The notes: generated by a model from the letters alone, not told the origin. A stretch of 64,000 nucleotides of DNA from Phragmites australis (GCF_958298935.1 NC_084924.1:17457819-17521818); one strand, 5' to 3'. Counted from the first letter of the stretch, positions 43,926 through 54,791 are shown. Numbers and translations are program-made.

Positions 43926-46771
43926 CTAGTCATCCCTTGCAACAAAATATACATCCAGAGCGGACACCAGGGGATCCTCCGGCTTGACCTTAACCAAGAC
44001 ATCGGCGGCCACCTGTGGATCAATACGCCCCTCAAAATCGCGGGGCATAACAAAATGACTCCACCAATAAACGAACGGAGTAGCCCCCGACGCTCCGGAC
44101 GCACTCGATCCCTCCCAAGAGGCACTATCCAAGGTACAGAAGAGGCCTCCTCCGGCCTCAAGCCGCCATACCTATACACGCAGATCGGACTCTAGTTAAA
44201 ACTCAAAGGCACAAACATTCCAGAAACAACACAGGCAAACCACAGGAAGACAGGCGCGGTTCCATCAAATAAAGAAAAGATTATATACATGAAGTAGAAG
44301 GGGGTAGTCGACATGCTAAAACTTGACCCCCCCCCCCTCGGGAAAGGAAAGAAAACAAAAGACAACACGCGGTAGAGCTACACCTCTGAAGTATCCACGG
44401 ACGGCTCCTCCAGCTCTCGCCGCATATTTACCACTGCCGCACGAATGGTGTCAACGTCGCCCTCGGCGGACACATGGGCTGCGTTGGCCGCATCGGCAAT
44501 CTCCCTCGCCTCCCGGAGGTCTTCGGCAGCCTTCCGCACCTCAGCCTCCGCACGATCATGAAGTGCCATCTCCTCCTGAAGACGACCCTCCACAGACTTC
44601 GCCCGCTTTTGGGCCTCTTCCAAGGCCTGGCGATGGTCCTCAACCTCATTGCGGGCCGTAGCAAAAGCCTGGCACCCTCCACCTCCCAGCGCCCTCATCA
44701 AAATTACTTGCTACAAGGCACCACGAAAGAGAGAAAAAGACAGAATGAGCTACTCAGGACCCAACACCGGACCCGGCAAATCATAACCAATACTACTGAT
44801 CTGAAGGGCCGCAGCTACCAACCGCGCCTCCAGCTCCTCCAGAGGACGCTGGGCCAACGATCGCTCGACCTCTCCACTCTGGAGAAGACAGAAGGCTGCA
44901 GCGAAGGCCTGTGACACCTTCGGGCACAGCACAAAGTCATCCGGGGTCAAGACTCTAAGGCCAAGGCTCCCATCAACCGCTCCAAAGGGATCCTCGGCAG
45001 AGGGCATGGTGCCTCCACCACCAGCCGCCAAGGGCAGGTCACTAGCTGGCTCGGGGCCCCACAGAAATGAAGCCACGTCCCCCGAGATAGCCTTCAGAGA
45101 CCCCTCCGGAGGAGTCCCCAATCCCTGTTGGGCCTCCAGTGCCTCAGGGGGTGCAGTCAAGGACGCATCCACCTCGAGGGTCGCTACAAAAAAAGAAACA
45201 CAAATCAAGATCCCGGTGCACGACGAAAACCAGATATGGCTAACGAAGCAAACCACACCTAATTCCTCTGAACCTCTTACAGGAGGACCCGTAACGTCCT
45301 CAACATCTGAGCCGACGATATCGAAGTCGTAGTCCATGGAGGCCACGCCTCTCCATCGGCTCTGGCCATGACCCGCAATATCCGGGGAGGCCCGGCCCTT
45401 CCCCCAGTCATCGCCACCACCCTGGCCCTCGCCTCCAGACTCGTCGCTCATGCTCCCAACCCACCTCAGACGCTTCTTGCAAACCAAGGGCACCTCCGAT
45501 GACTCAGCCGTTGAACCGGTATGCGAGCCTCTGGAGGCAGAAGGCCACTGGGCCTGAATTGTCCTCACACGGATTGGCGGGGCTGCAGTGCTCGTTTTCC
45601 AGTAGCCCTAGGCTCTGGAGGATCCCGCCATGCCGGAGCCCTCATGCCAAGGTAAAAGCAGACATGGTTGTACCGCTCCCAACTCCGTGCTAGGGCCACC
45701 CGCTGCTCCCGCTCCGTGAGAGTAGGGGGGACCAGGATCACCTCCGCGATCTCCGCCGCACGCTCTAGCGGGAGGCAGCTCTCTAGAAGAAAAAAGACGG
45801 CTCACATCGGCAGATCAAAAACCAAACTACAAGGGGAACTCGCTAGCATTGACGGGCGGGCCGGAGTAAACCTTCGGCCACTCTTCCACACCTTGTTCAA
45901 AGACGTAGTTCCAGCTTGTTTGAAGGGGCCGAACGCACAACATGGTGAACTCCTCCATGAGGTCACGCATGCTCATCTTTTTTGCCACCCTCCGGAGAAG
46001 GGCCAGCCGTGAGGCGAACTGGTTGTCCGTGATCCCTGTCTCCGGCTCTGAAACATACGCAATATCCCGGTTCATGGAACAAAGGGGCAATGCAGGGCCA
46101 ACGTCATAGTAGAACCACTGTTGCAACCAGCCGGTATACGACCAACCATTAATAGCCTTCGCCGGGAAGGCATCGCGATACTACTGCCGTATCTAGAAGT
46201 TGACACTCCCGAAGCTAAGGGGCCTGTTGGTCCCCTCGACCTTGTTCAGCTTCGGCTGGCAGCTAGCAAAGCAGAGGGCCGCAAAGAAATCCGCCCTCCC
46301 TTCACACCCCTCCGTCTGCATGGACCACTCAAAGTTGGCTAGGTGGGCAATGGCATTGGCGTGGAGCTGCGAAAGCTCCACGTAGAAATGGCGGAGCACC
46401 TCCTCGAGCAGCGGCACTGAGGGAAAACCCAGGCCCACCTCAAAGAAGGCCACAAACACCATGACCTCATGGGCCAAAGGCTTCGGGACCTCCTCGCCCA
46501 GTGGAGGCCGAGCGGCAGCTCTAGAGGGAATCTTCCCCTCCCTAACCATCCGGTCGAGCTCCTCGTCACCGATCATAGACACCCCTAGCGTGGTGATTTG
46601 CTGGGAGTGACTTTTGTTGGCACACCAGAGTTCCACTCCTAGCGGTGGCCCCATTAGCAACGGGATAGTCGGTGCCACCTCAGGGTCCCCCGCCACGGCT
46701 ACGCCAGTAATCTCCCTTGCCACCTGAGTTCCGGCTTCACTCGGGGTAATCAAGCCAGCCATACGAACCAT
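43926..46771 (-). pseudogene. Element A antisense gene: PF04195-like domain, acidic linker, coiled coil
   Basis: Starts near ATG 46762 (MAGLITPSEAGTQVAREITG). The conserved domain reads FVAFFEVGLGFPSVPLLEEV, FYVELSQLHANAIAHLANFE and GRADFFAALCFASCQPKLNK, ending NRPLSFGSVNF at a TAG (46193). It continues after two stops with LQQWFYYDVGPALPLCSMNR and ITDNQFASRLALLRRVAKKM. Then come an acidic/glycine-rich segment (MSDESGGEGQGGGDDW near 45450), a GT-AG intron at 45184-45280, and a coiled coil (QALEEAQKRAKSVEGRLQEE, 44378-44701). A further segment, FVYWWSHFVMPRDFEGRIDP (43926-44132), may be the last exon. It is related in layout to the antisense gene of B. Function unknown. Confidence 0.72.
45184..45280 (-). 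other. Probable GT-AG intron in element A antisense gene
   Basis: Donor CCTCCT|GTAAGAGGTTC (45280 leftwards) and acceptor TTTTTTTTGTAG|CGACCC (45184-45186). Removing the 97 nt joins two acidic coding segments. Confidence 0.6.
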
Positions 46772-47271
46772 AGGAGGATGGTGAGAGGCGCTGGATTACG
46801 AGAGAGAGAGAAGAGCAGGGATCAAAGGACGATTTGCGCAAAGCAAAAGACGTGAAGACAAAGGCAAATGAGAATGAGGAGTTGGCGAAAAGGTCACTCT
46901 GGGCAATCCCTCCCCTGCTGCAATTAGGGAGCAACTTGCCCCCCTAGGTGGCGGGTGCACACCCAGTCCTTTCGCTTACCAGGCCAAAATCATGGGGGAG
47001 TGAAACCGACCCCCTTGACCCCCCAACGACAAGACGGCACACGTCCCACGCCCTCCTGACAGGGTAGGACTGCGCCTTTCCCCAGGGTGCATTCAATGCC
47101 CCCTGTCATCGATGTCAAGCATATCGTTCAATCACCCAAGTCAAACCTCCCAGACAAGCCAAGCAATACTTGGACCACGACCATCAACCACAAGCTAGGG
47201 ACCGCCGGAGGCCCTGCTCCGAAGGAATCGCGAGCCCGACCACTTCGCTGGCTGCCCTCGTGAGGGGCTAC
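46772..47271. other. Element A spacer ending in the polypurine tract
   Basis: Leader side of the antisense gene. Several GA-rich runs are present but no clear TATA box. It ends GTGAGGGGCTAC (47260-47271), the likely plus-strand primer, directly before the LTR. Confidence 0.55.
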
Positions 47272-47319
47272 TATTGGGGGTCGTTATTAAGGACCCCTGA
47301 CGCCCCCTTGGCTTAACCA

Positions 47320-47850
47320 GCCCTGCATCCCGAAGGCTTAGCCTCTCAAAGGCTCGGTCTCCCGAAGCCTTGGCCTACCGAAACTGGCCTTCCGGAGCCC
47401 TGCCACCTGAAGGCTCAGCCTCTTAAAGGCTCGATATCCTGAAACTGGCCTTCTGGAGCCCTGCTTCCCAAAGGCTCAACTTCTCAAGAGCTCAGCCTCC
47501 CGAACCCTTGGCCTCCCAAAGCCCCAGCTTTCCGAAGTCCCGCCTCCCGAAGGCTTAGCCTCCCAAAGGCTTGGTCTCCCGAAGCCTCGGCCTCCCGAAA
47601 CTGGCCTTCCGGAGCCCTGCCTCCCAGAGGCTCAGCCTCCCAAAGGCTTGATCTCCCGAGGCCTCGGCCTCCCGAAGCCCCAGCCTTCCAGAGTCCCGCC
47701 TCCCGGAGGCACAGCCTCCCAAAGTTCCAGTCTCCCGAGGCCTCAGCCTCCCAAAGCCCCAGCCTTCTGGAGTCCTGCCTCCCAGAGGCTCAGCCTCCCA
47801 AAGGCTCGGTCTCCTGAAGCCTTGGCCTCCCGTTGCTCGGGCCAGCTTCC
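47320..47850. repeat. Degenerate GC-rich tandem repeat in element A LTR
   Basis: A basic unit of about 14-16 bp, CCTCCCGAAGGCTCAG or a close variant, is repeated more than 25 times. Higher-order blocks contain AAACTGGCCTTCCGGAGCCC, e.g. at 47381, 47442 and about 47598. The long open frame on the plus strand here is a by-product. Confidence 0.85.
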
Positions 47851-48202
47851 CAGAGGCTACTGGGTGAGTTATCAGGCCTCAGGAAAGATCTGCCAAAAGG
47901 GAAGCACTGGTCGTACTTTGCCTCCAAGAAGGTGACCGTTGTTAAATACCTAGGTTAGTGGACGCCGTTCTGACACCCCAGCATGATGGAGGCTGTCCTG
48001 ACACCCTTGACAGTGCGGTGCTGGGCTGCAGTTGGCGACCGGCTCGTCCCCTTCAAGGGGCAAGCACCACGATAATTACCACGGTGGATATTTATCTCCC
48101 CGATAGGGTAGAAGGTAGTTATCCGGGATAAGGCCAAGTAATTCGGTCAGATCCCGGATATTTGTACATTATGATAATTTATACACCAAGCTACGCGCGT
48201 CC

Positions 48203-48211
48203 CTATAAATA
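48203..48211 (+). promoter_or_regulatory. TATA box of element A LTR
   Basis: CTATAAATA in a GC-moderate context, about 230 bp before the LTR end. Confidence 0.65.
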
Positions 48212-48439
48212 GGACACCATGATCCTCTGGACAGGGGACGGGCGAGATAGCAAAAAAGACACAAAGGTGAAAATACACCAAGTCACGCTGTGATACTCCT
48301 CCCAGAGCGATCCATTTTTTCTACCATCAATACATTCGTGGTGTTCCTTCCTCTTAAACTTTGTCTCCAAACTTGAGTCTCCTCCTTAGAAGAAACTCTC
48401 GCCGTACTTGCTGGGGCAAGACGAACTCTTGCTCCAACA

Positions 48440-49390
48440 GTTGTCAATCTTCACTTAAATGTCTAAGTAAAAATGTCATGTCTAAAATGATAGATCTAAT
48501 GGAAACAATAGATAGTCAAGAGGAGATTGTTGAGAAGCAAGAGGACTTGTTCATCCTTAAAAATGACAGAAACCTTGAACTCGAGGAGCTCCTTGCTAAA
48601 AAGAAGGGAAAGTTGAGAAATTGACCAAGGATCTTGATTTTACCAATATCTCAATTGCTAATCTAGAGGGTATCAATGCCACACTTTAAGATAATCTAAA
48701 TTTCTTGGATGAAACTCATAAAGCTCTTAAAGTGCAATTTGATGCCCTTAGGAATAGCACCTCTTCCTCTAATGATGCAACATTGCTCTCTAATTCGTCC
48801 ACTAGTCAAAGTTGTTCTCGTTGCCATGATATTTATATAAATGCTTGTGCTACTAATACTAAATCCTTGTAAGCATTGCAAAAGAAAAATGAGATGCTAA
48901 GTTCCTTGGTTAAGTATAGGTGCTTGAAGACATACAAATCGAAGGATGCCCTATACAAGACCATTGAGGCCAAGGATAATAAGAAAAAGAGAGGGCTTGG
49001 CTATGACATGTACTTGAGCAAGCAAAGTGAGGATGTGGTGATAAATGGCAAGGAGTGCATCAAGTTCATCAAGGGAGCAAGCAAGTTGATCTCACCACAC
49101 AAGTCAGGAAATCTCACGGCTATGCACCTCAAGCTTTTTTTTTATTCTTCTTATGTGCTTAAGAGAAACCACCGTGGTAAAGTGGTTGCACTATATGTTG
49201 GTGCTCGCACAAAAGATGGAATTGTGAAAAGAAATGTGTGGGTGCCAAAAGTTCTTATGACTAACGTAAAAGGACATAAACAAATTTGGGTACCTAAAGC
49301 AAAAAAACATAATTTGTTTTGTAGACGTACTCCTCCGGTGGATCAAGTTGAGTGCTTGATAGCGAATGCTCTAATCATATGACTGGAGAG
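48440..49390 (+). pseudogene. Sirevirus gag C-terminus and protease region, right of the nest
   Basis: The copia gag frame resumes after the duplication. A Glu/Lys/Leu-rich coiled-coil-like stretch (MIDLMETIDSQEEIVEKQED) ends at a stop near 48623. A later open frame (48876-49382) has CIKFIKGASKLISPHKSGNL and a Lys-rich segment ending VWVPKVLMTNVKGHKQIWVP, normal for Sirevirus polyproteins just before protease. The protease signature follows in another frame as LDSECSNHMTGEKSMFSSF, a variant of the copia DSG(C/A)SNHMTG motif in which the Gly is replaced by Glu. Confidence 0.8.
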
Positions 49391-50731
49391 AAGAGCATGT
49401 TCTCATCGTTTAAAGAAAATGAAGGACCACATGAGAACATTCTATTTGGAGATAATGGAAAATGAGAGGTAATTGGTTTATGTAAAATTGGTATCTCCAA
49501 TGATCATTATATCTCAAATGTCTTGTTGGTTAAATCTCTTAGCTAAAATTTATTTTCCGTATCACAACTTTGTGAAATGGACTACAATTGTCTTTTTACT
49601 AATGAGGGTGTGACCGTCTCTAGAAGGGAAGACTCCTTAATAGCTTTCACGGTCATTTGAAGGGCAAGCTTTATCTTGTTGATTTTTTAACGGATGAAGT
49701 AAGGTCTAAGACTTGTTTGATTGCTCAGACTAGCATGAGTTGGCTATGTCATCGCCGAATAGCCCATGTTGGCATGAGAATTTGTCTAAACTTCTAAAGG
49801 GGGAGAACATCCTAGGACTAACAAATGTTTCTTTTGAGAAAGATAAAATTTGTAGTGCATGTCAAGCGGGAAAATAAGTTGGAGCTCCTCACCTCACCAA
49901 GAATGTGATGATGACCACAAGGCCATTGAAACTTCTTCAGATGGATATGTTTGGACCAATAGCCTACATAAGTATTGACGGTAACAAGTATGACTTAGTT
50001 ATTGTTAACGATTTTTCTCATTTGACTTGGGTGTTCTTTTTGCATGATAAGAGTGAAACACAAGTCATATTCAAAAATTTGTGAGAAGATCCCAAAATAA
50101 ATTTGATGTGAAGATCAAAAGGGTGAGAAGCAAGAACAGAAGTGAATTCAAGAATACACAAGTTGCAGAGTTTCTTGATGAAGAAGGAATCAAGTATGAA
50201 TTCTCGGCACTTTACTCTGCTAAAAAAAAAGAGGTTATCGAGAGGAAGAATAAGACTCTCATAGAGTCAGCAAGGACCATGCTTGATGAGTACAAGATAT
50301 CGGATCAATTTTGGGCGGAGGCCATCAACACCGTATGTTATGCTATCAACCGGTTATATCTCCACGAGATCTTAAAAAAGACCACCTATGAGCTTCTAAC
50401 CGGTAACAAACCAAATGTATCTTACTTTAGAGTTTTTGATAGTAAGTGCTTTATTATAAACAAGAAACCCAAAAATTCTAAATTTGCACCAAAGGTTGAT
50501 GAAGGCTTCTTGTTTGGATATGGATCCAATGCCTATGCATACCGTGTTTTCAACAAAACCACTGGTTGTGTTGAAATCGTGTGTGATGTGATATTTGATG
50601 AAACTAATGGCTCTCAAGTGGAGCAAGTTGATCTAAATGTTGTAGGTAACGAAGAACCTCCTTATGAAGCAATCAAGAAGCTAGCCATTAGTGAAGCCTC
50701 AAGATCAAAAAGAGGCCGAAGAAAATTGTGA
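49391..50731 (+). pseudogene. Sirevirus integrase region
   Basis: Protease/pre-integrase remnants (HYISNVLLVKSLS, NLFSVSQLCEMDYNC), then the zinc-binding region with KICSACQAGK and the core LLQMDMFGPIAYISIDGNKY (first Asp), FLDEEGIKYEFSALYSAKKK (with SALY where SAPY is usual) and VIERKNKTLIESARTML (catalytic Glu). A 216-codon open frame (50081-50731) continues through FWAEAINTVCYAINRLYLHE, KPNVSYFRVFDSKCFI and GYGSNAYAYRVFNKTTG. Stops and indels break the N-terminal half. The expected reverse transcriptase does not follow. Confidence 0.85.
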
Positions 50732-51337
50732 AATATCCTCAGTTGCGGCAAAGTACGGAGGTTCCTCAAGAATATACGGAGACTCTAGACAAGTTTGCGG
50801 AGAATCCACAGAAATGTGCGGAGAGTCCGCACATGACCAAAAGGGTGGGAAGACAAATGTAAACGTACAAGATCGAGGTCAAGATCAAGTTCACGATGAC
50901 TCCAAAAACTTCTTTGATGATGAAGAGGGAGACATTCAAGCTCAATCTCAAGTGCCACATCCAAGAGTCCACCAAAGCATCTCTCAACATGGCTTGACTT
51001 ATTGCATACATTGTTGTAGATTTCTATCTTTTTAGATAGGAGTTTTCTAAATGATAGGCTTAGAGTTGTGTGTTTTTAATAAAAATTTGGATCTTTGATC
51101 TTTGATCACGTCATGTCACTTATGGTTATAGTTTTTTATTGGTTGATTGATAACTAATCACAAGTGATATGATATCTCATATCCATTTAAACACATCTAT
51201 CTCTTTTCGTCCTCGTAATCTATCTCGAATCTATCTTTTCCCTCCTATTGGACGAAGTGTGGAGAGTCTGCAAAATTCTACGGAGACTTTGCAGTTTGAT
51301 AGTTTTTTCACTCCTTTTAACCTACTTGTTCAGTTAA

Positions 51338-51381
<44 letters not shown>

Positions 51382-51914
51382 AGTCATTCAGTCTTTTACA
51401 CAGGCGCCCCTCTCTCTCTCTCTCTCTCTCGAGCTCTCACCCTCTCTCAAGTTCTTCCACTCAAATCTCAATCTCTGGCGATTTGGAGGCCCAATCATCG
51501 AAGACTCCACATCTATACAAAGACCAACCCTTTGAATGTGGATTCTCCATGAAGTTCAGCGAATCGACCTCAAGTTCACCTCTCTTCTCTCTCTCTCTCT
51601 CAAGGTACAAAACAAGTTTTTTTCCCGATCTCTTCATTGAATGCCCTAGAGCGATATTCCTTTGGTAGATATCATCCTTAGGTGTCTTTGATTCCATATC
51701 TCTAGTGGTATTTGCATCCCTTGGCAAAATCTTTCAAAATCATGACTTAGGGTTTGGTTTGTGATCTATGGAGACTCTGCACATTTGCAGAGGGTCTGCA
51801 AATTTTTGCGGAGACTTCGTTGTCCGCAGAACAAAGTATAAACCATGATATTATTCTTGAATCTTGTTCCAACCTCTTACATAGCTTATGCAACATCTTT
51901 ATCTTTCAGTGGTG
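50732..51914 (+). other. Sirevirus post-integrase region lacking RT-RNase H
   Basis: After the integrase tail come three or four 21-bp units around CGGAGA-TC (50770-50840), an acidic linker and VPHPRVHQSIS, which in relatives directly precedes RT. RT and RNase H are absent, a loss of roughly 2 kb. The rest is AT-rich with CT microsatellites (51344-51378, 51410-51430, 51585-51600). It ends in a pyrimidine-rich splice-acceptor-like TTTATCTTTCAG (51909) just before the next gene. Confidence 0.7.
51344..51430. repeat. (CT)n microsatellites
   Basis: Two CT-dinucleotide tracts of about 34 and 20 bp separated by about 30 bp. Confidence 0.9.
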
Positions 51915-53636
51915 ATGGAGCATCCAGATCCAAGGAATCCAGCAACACAAGCTCGCACCAAGCGCCGCCATGATCCTCAAACTCAACATTATGGACCTCC
52001 TCCCTTCGATAAGTCGTATGAAGACATTGTCACTTTTGGGGCAGGAGAACAATTAGGTGAAGGCGATAGCTCTAGCACAACAAGGGGTCATGTCAAATTG
52101 TCGCAAAAAAGTAGGCGGTGAAGCAAGGTGGAAGAAGCAGCAATCAAGGTATTCACATTGAAGAGCCTCATGATGGTGGTGATGTTGTTGTTGCTGCTGT
52201 TAGAAAAGCCAGGGGTCACAAGACCCAAGCTAAAAGGGATGAAGATCGGTTGGGCAAGTAGATTGATCCAAGGATGTGTCCTCACACTCCTTCACATATT
52301 GATCTCAACTTTGGAAGAGATCAAATGTCTTATAATGAATTTTCTAAGATGCATTCTCCTCAAGTCAATCAACCCTATGATCCTCGACTACTAAAGAGCT
52401 ACAAGAATCAAGTGATAGTGGTCAAGAAAGAGAGGAAAAATGACCCCTACTTGTGGCCTACGGATGAGTCTTTGGATGGATGTTTTTGGTGTCAATTTCA
52501 TTTTGATTTCGATCTATCCATCATCCACCGAAGCAATATCAAGCCCATTGTCCCTATGCAGTACATAGATTGGAAATACATGGAAGACACTAATGATCCC
52601 ATCTTTGATGAAGTTATCAATGCTTGCACAGAGAAAGGAATGAAAGATGTCATAGGGTTCAAGTATAATTGGAGTGAATAAATCATTGCTGAATTCCATC
52701 CCTCATTCTTTTTCAATGCCCACAAGAATGAGATTCATTGGAAAACACTTCGAATTCACTATTGCATAGACTACATGACTTTTTCATGTCTTCTTGCTCT
52801 TGGATCACTAGACCATGAATATGGTACAATTTTTGTTGAGAAGAAGATTAAAAAATATGAATTGGGTAAAATTTATGAGGATCCAAGAATGGCCGATGGC
52901 TCCACTCATGTTTTGAAGCCGTGTGATCACTATATAAATCTTCTATTCCACTAGACCATAAATCCAAAGAAGCGAGATGGGACTAAGCTCCATGGCATGA
53001 CGAGAAACATTCTTCTTACAATGGCACCAGTGAAAGACCCTTTAGTGTTGGCGATTTCATTTGGGTCAAACTTGTGTGATGCCATGGATGATGCTAGAAA
53101 GAGCTTTCCATATGCTCCGAATATCATGTATGTCATTGAGAAGGTTACAAAGATCTCCTTTCCAAAGGATTCCATTCACGAGTCTTACTGTGTGAAAAAA
53201 GGCATCCTCTAGGCTATCTCGTGGTGCATGCTCATCTCGTGCAACCCTACCTCTATCTCATGCACCCTCCTCTTCGCAATATCGTGGTAGTGTCTCTTGT
53301 GGTCGTGGCAAGTACATCAAAAATATGCTTCGCTCAATCTTCACTATGTGCAAGTACAATGCCACAGAAGTAAATGAGCTAAGAAGACAAGTAATAAGTC
53401 AAAGGGCATTTAGAGCTTCCCACTTCCCCTCATCAAAAAGTTCCTGATTTTGGAGATCCGTTTTCCAGGTGCGAGGCAGCGGATCGAGAAGAAGAAGAGG
53501 AAGAGGTTCCTCTCGTCGTACTTGCTCTGCTTATAGTGAGATAGAAGAAGAAGAAAGCGAACAAGAGGTCGAGTGTCAATAAGATGACGACAATGATGAT
53601 GACAACGAGGACGAGGACAAGGATGATGACGAGTAG
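51915..53636 (+). pseudogene. Envelope-like/additional ORF of the Sirevirus element, decayed
   Basis: Starts MEHPDPRNPATQARTKRR at 51915, immediately downstream of a good splice acceptor, and includes FDKSYEDIVTFGAGEQLGEG. After frame changes the best stretch (52274-52681) has MSYNEFSKMHSPQVNQPYDP and RNDPYLWPTDESLDGCFW-type sequence. It then reads EFHPSFFFNAHKNEIHWKTL and VLAISFGSNLCDAMDDARKS. An Arg/Ser-rich and very acidic end (DDDNDDDNEDEDKDDDE) stops at 53634-53636. The position between pol and the purine tract and the spliced start fit the extra gene carried by some Sireviruses. No signal peptide or membrane segment is evident, so 'envelope' is only a positional label. Confidence 0.5.
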
Positions 53637-53684
53637 ATGTTGATCTTCATAGTCTTTCTTTTTCTCCCTTTTTGGCACTTGATG

Positions 53685-53697
53685 CCAAAGGGGGAGT
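53685..53697 (+). other. Sirevirus polypurine tract candidate
   Basis: GCCAAAGGGGGAGT, the usual purine tract of Opie/Ji-like elements. A second one, TTTTTAGGGGGAGC, is at about 54146-54158. Multiple tracts are known in Sireviruses. Confidence 0.65.
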
Positions 53698-54445
53698 GAA
53701 AGCTTATCTTTCATGTACTCGTTTTGTAATAATTCTTTCTATCTTTTGGGTGTGGTGGCGGACATGCACTTGTATGATTGTGATGTGCTTAACTGCTAAT
53801 TCTTGTTGGTACTAAGTTTTATTATGCTAGTGTGAGATCATGTGTTCTTGTGCTGTAATGTGTTTTTTGGTTTAGAATTTGTCAAGTGCAGAGAGTCTGG
53901 AAAATATCCAGAGAATCTATATTTTTGTGGAGTGTTCGCACATTTCTGCGGAGGGTCCGCACTTGGACAGAAATCTAGGTTATTGATGTGCTTATCATAT
54001 CATGCGTATCACGTTTATTTATGATCTTACACACCTGTTGTTTTTGCACCTCACAGATGCTATGATATAGGGTATCCACACTATCCTAAAATTGTGCAAT
54101 TGGCATTTAAGGCCAAATTTTTTGAAGTTCATTCAAATGCATATTTTTAGGGGGAGCTCTCGATATCATAAGGATTCAAAAGCTTTGGTTATGTGAGGCT
54201 ATCATTCTTTGTGCATAATGCTCCGGTGAGTGCAAACTCTATTGCATCGGACTATCCGGTGAGCTCAATTCTCTTGGAACTTCTCCAATTCAATCAAACT
54301 TTGTCTCAGCTGTGGTGGCTTCTTGATGTATTACATCCATAAGACCTACTAACATATATTCTTGATAAATATGTTAGTCCCAATGACTATATTGTCATTA
54401 ATCACCTAAATCACAATCATGGTCTAATAGGGCCATTTTCACTAC
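53698..54445. other. Possible 3' LTR remnant of the Sirevirus element
   Basis: Contains CpG-palindrome-like motifs (GCGGAGGGTCCGC at about 53957) and CTCCGGTGAGTGC...CGGACTATCCGGTGAGC (54221-54268), the sort of motif found in Sirevirus LTRs and flanking regions. The 5' LTR end sequence (CCTATTCATCCCCTCTAGG) is not found, so no full LTR can be called. Confidence 0.35.
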
Positions 54446-54446
54446 A

Positions 54447-54485
54447 CCCTCCCCTCCCCTCCCCTCCCCTCCCCTCCCTCTCTCT
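54447..54485. repeat. (CCCTC)n microsatellite
   Basis: About six copies of CCCTC/CCCCT followed by a short CT run. Confidence 0.9.
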
Positions 54486-54727
54486 CGGCTAGATTGGAAT
54501 CAAATGGCGTGCTAACGTTGGTAAGACCGGTGCAACCGATTTAAAGCCCACTCGTCGTTGTAGCGACGAAGGTCTCACCACGTCACTGGACTATTTATGA
54601 CCTGACAGGTAGGGCCTACAAGGCATCGCCCATTCATGGAGTGAGATCTCGCTCTCGCGTGATGAATAAGTGACGGTAGCCTATTATTATAATTATTTAA
54701 ACAATCATTTAATTTTGAATATATATA

Positions 54728-54728
<1 letters not shown>

Positions 54729-54790
<62 letters not shown>
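54729..54790. repeat. (TA)n microsatellite
   Basis: About 60 bp of pure TA repeat. Flanking sequence to 55150 is AT-rich without genes. A second, interrupted TA tract (55157-55220) ends at the LTR-like block. Confidence 0.95.

Positions 54791-54791
<1 letters not shown>

Larger units (their letters stand above)
12090..48439 (+). mobile_element. Element A: Ty3/gypsy Tat-lineage retrotransposon inserted in the copia gag
   Basis: It begins TGTTGGGGGTC and ends GCTCCAACA, giving terminal TGTTGG/CCAACA, and is flanked by an exact duplication GTTGT (12085-12089 and 48440-48444). Contents: a 20-bp 5' LTR remnant, gag, protease, then element B, then RT, RNase H and integrase (39404-42655), a 98-bp tandem array, an antisense multi-exon gene (43926-46771), a purine tract and a full 3' LTR (47272-48439). 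Tat affinity rests on the additional archaeal-type RNase H and the antisense gene downstream of pol. Most of the 5' LTR, the primer-binding site and the gag start are deleted. Confidence 0.9.
47272..48439 (+). repeat. Element A 3' LTR
   Basis: 1168 bp from TATTGGGGGTCG (first bases TA instead of TG) to GCTCCAACA, followed by the duplication GTTGT. A TATA box CTATAAATA lies at 48203-48211. The first half (47320-47850) is a degenerate tandem repeat. Confidence 0.9.
10500..53697 (+). mobile_element. Sirevirus-type Ty1/copia retrotransposon, split by a 36-kb nested insertion
   Basis: One copia element is present as a left piece (about 10500-12089: LTR end, primer-binding site, gag) and a right piece (48440-53697: rest of gag, protease, integrase, envelope-like gene, purine tract). 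At the junction the reading frame of gag resumes after removing one copy of the 5-bp duplication GTTGT. Sirevirus affinity is inferred from the gag sequence type, the additional gene after pol, GGGGGAG purine tracts and an LTR end with CCTATTCATCCCCTCTAGG. The RT-RNase H region is missing after the integrase, and I could not find a 3' LTR matching the 5' one. The exact left end is also unresolved. Confidence 0.8.

Noticed and set aside
50081..50731. Independent host gene for the 216-codon ORF
   Set aside because: It is the C-terminal half of the copia integrase.
54729..54790. Replication origin or scaffold-attachment site
   Set aside because: Plain TA microsatellite; nothing supports a function.
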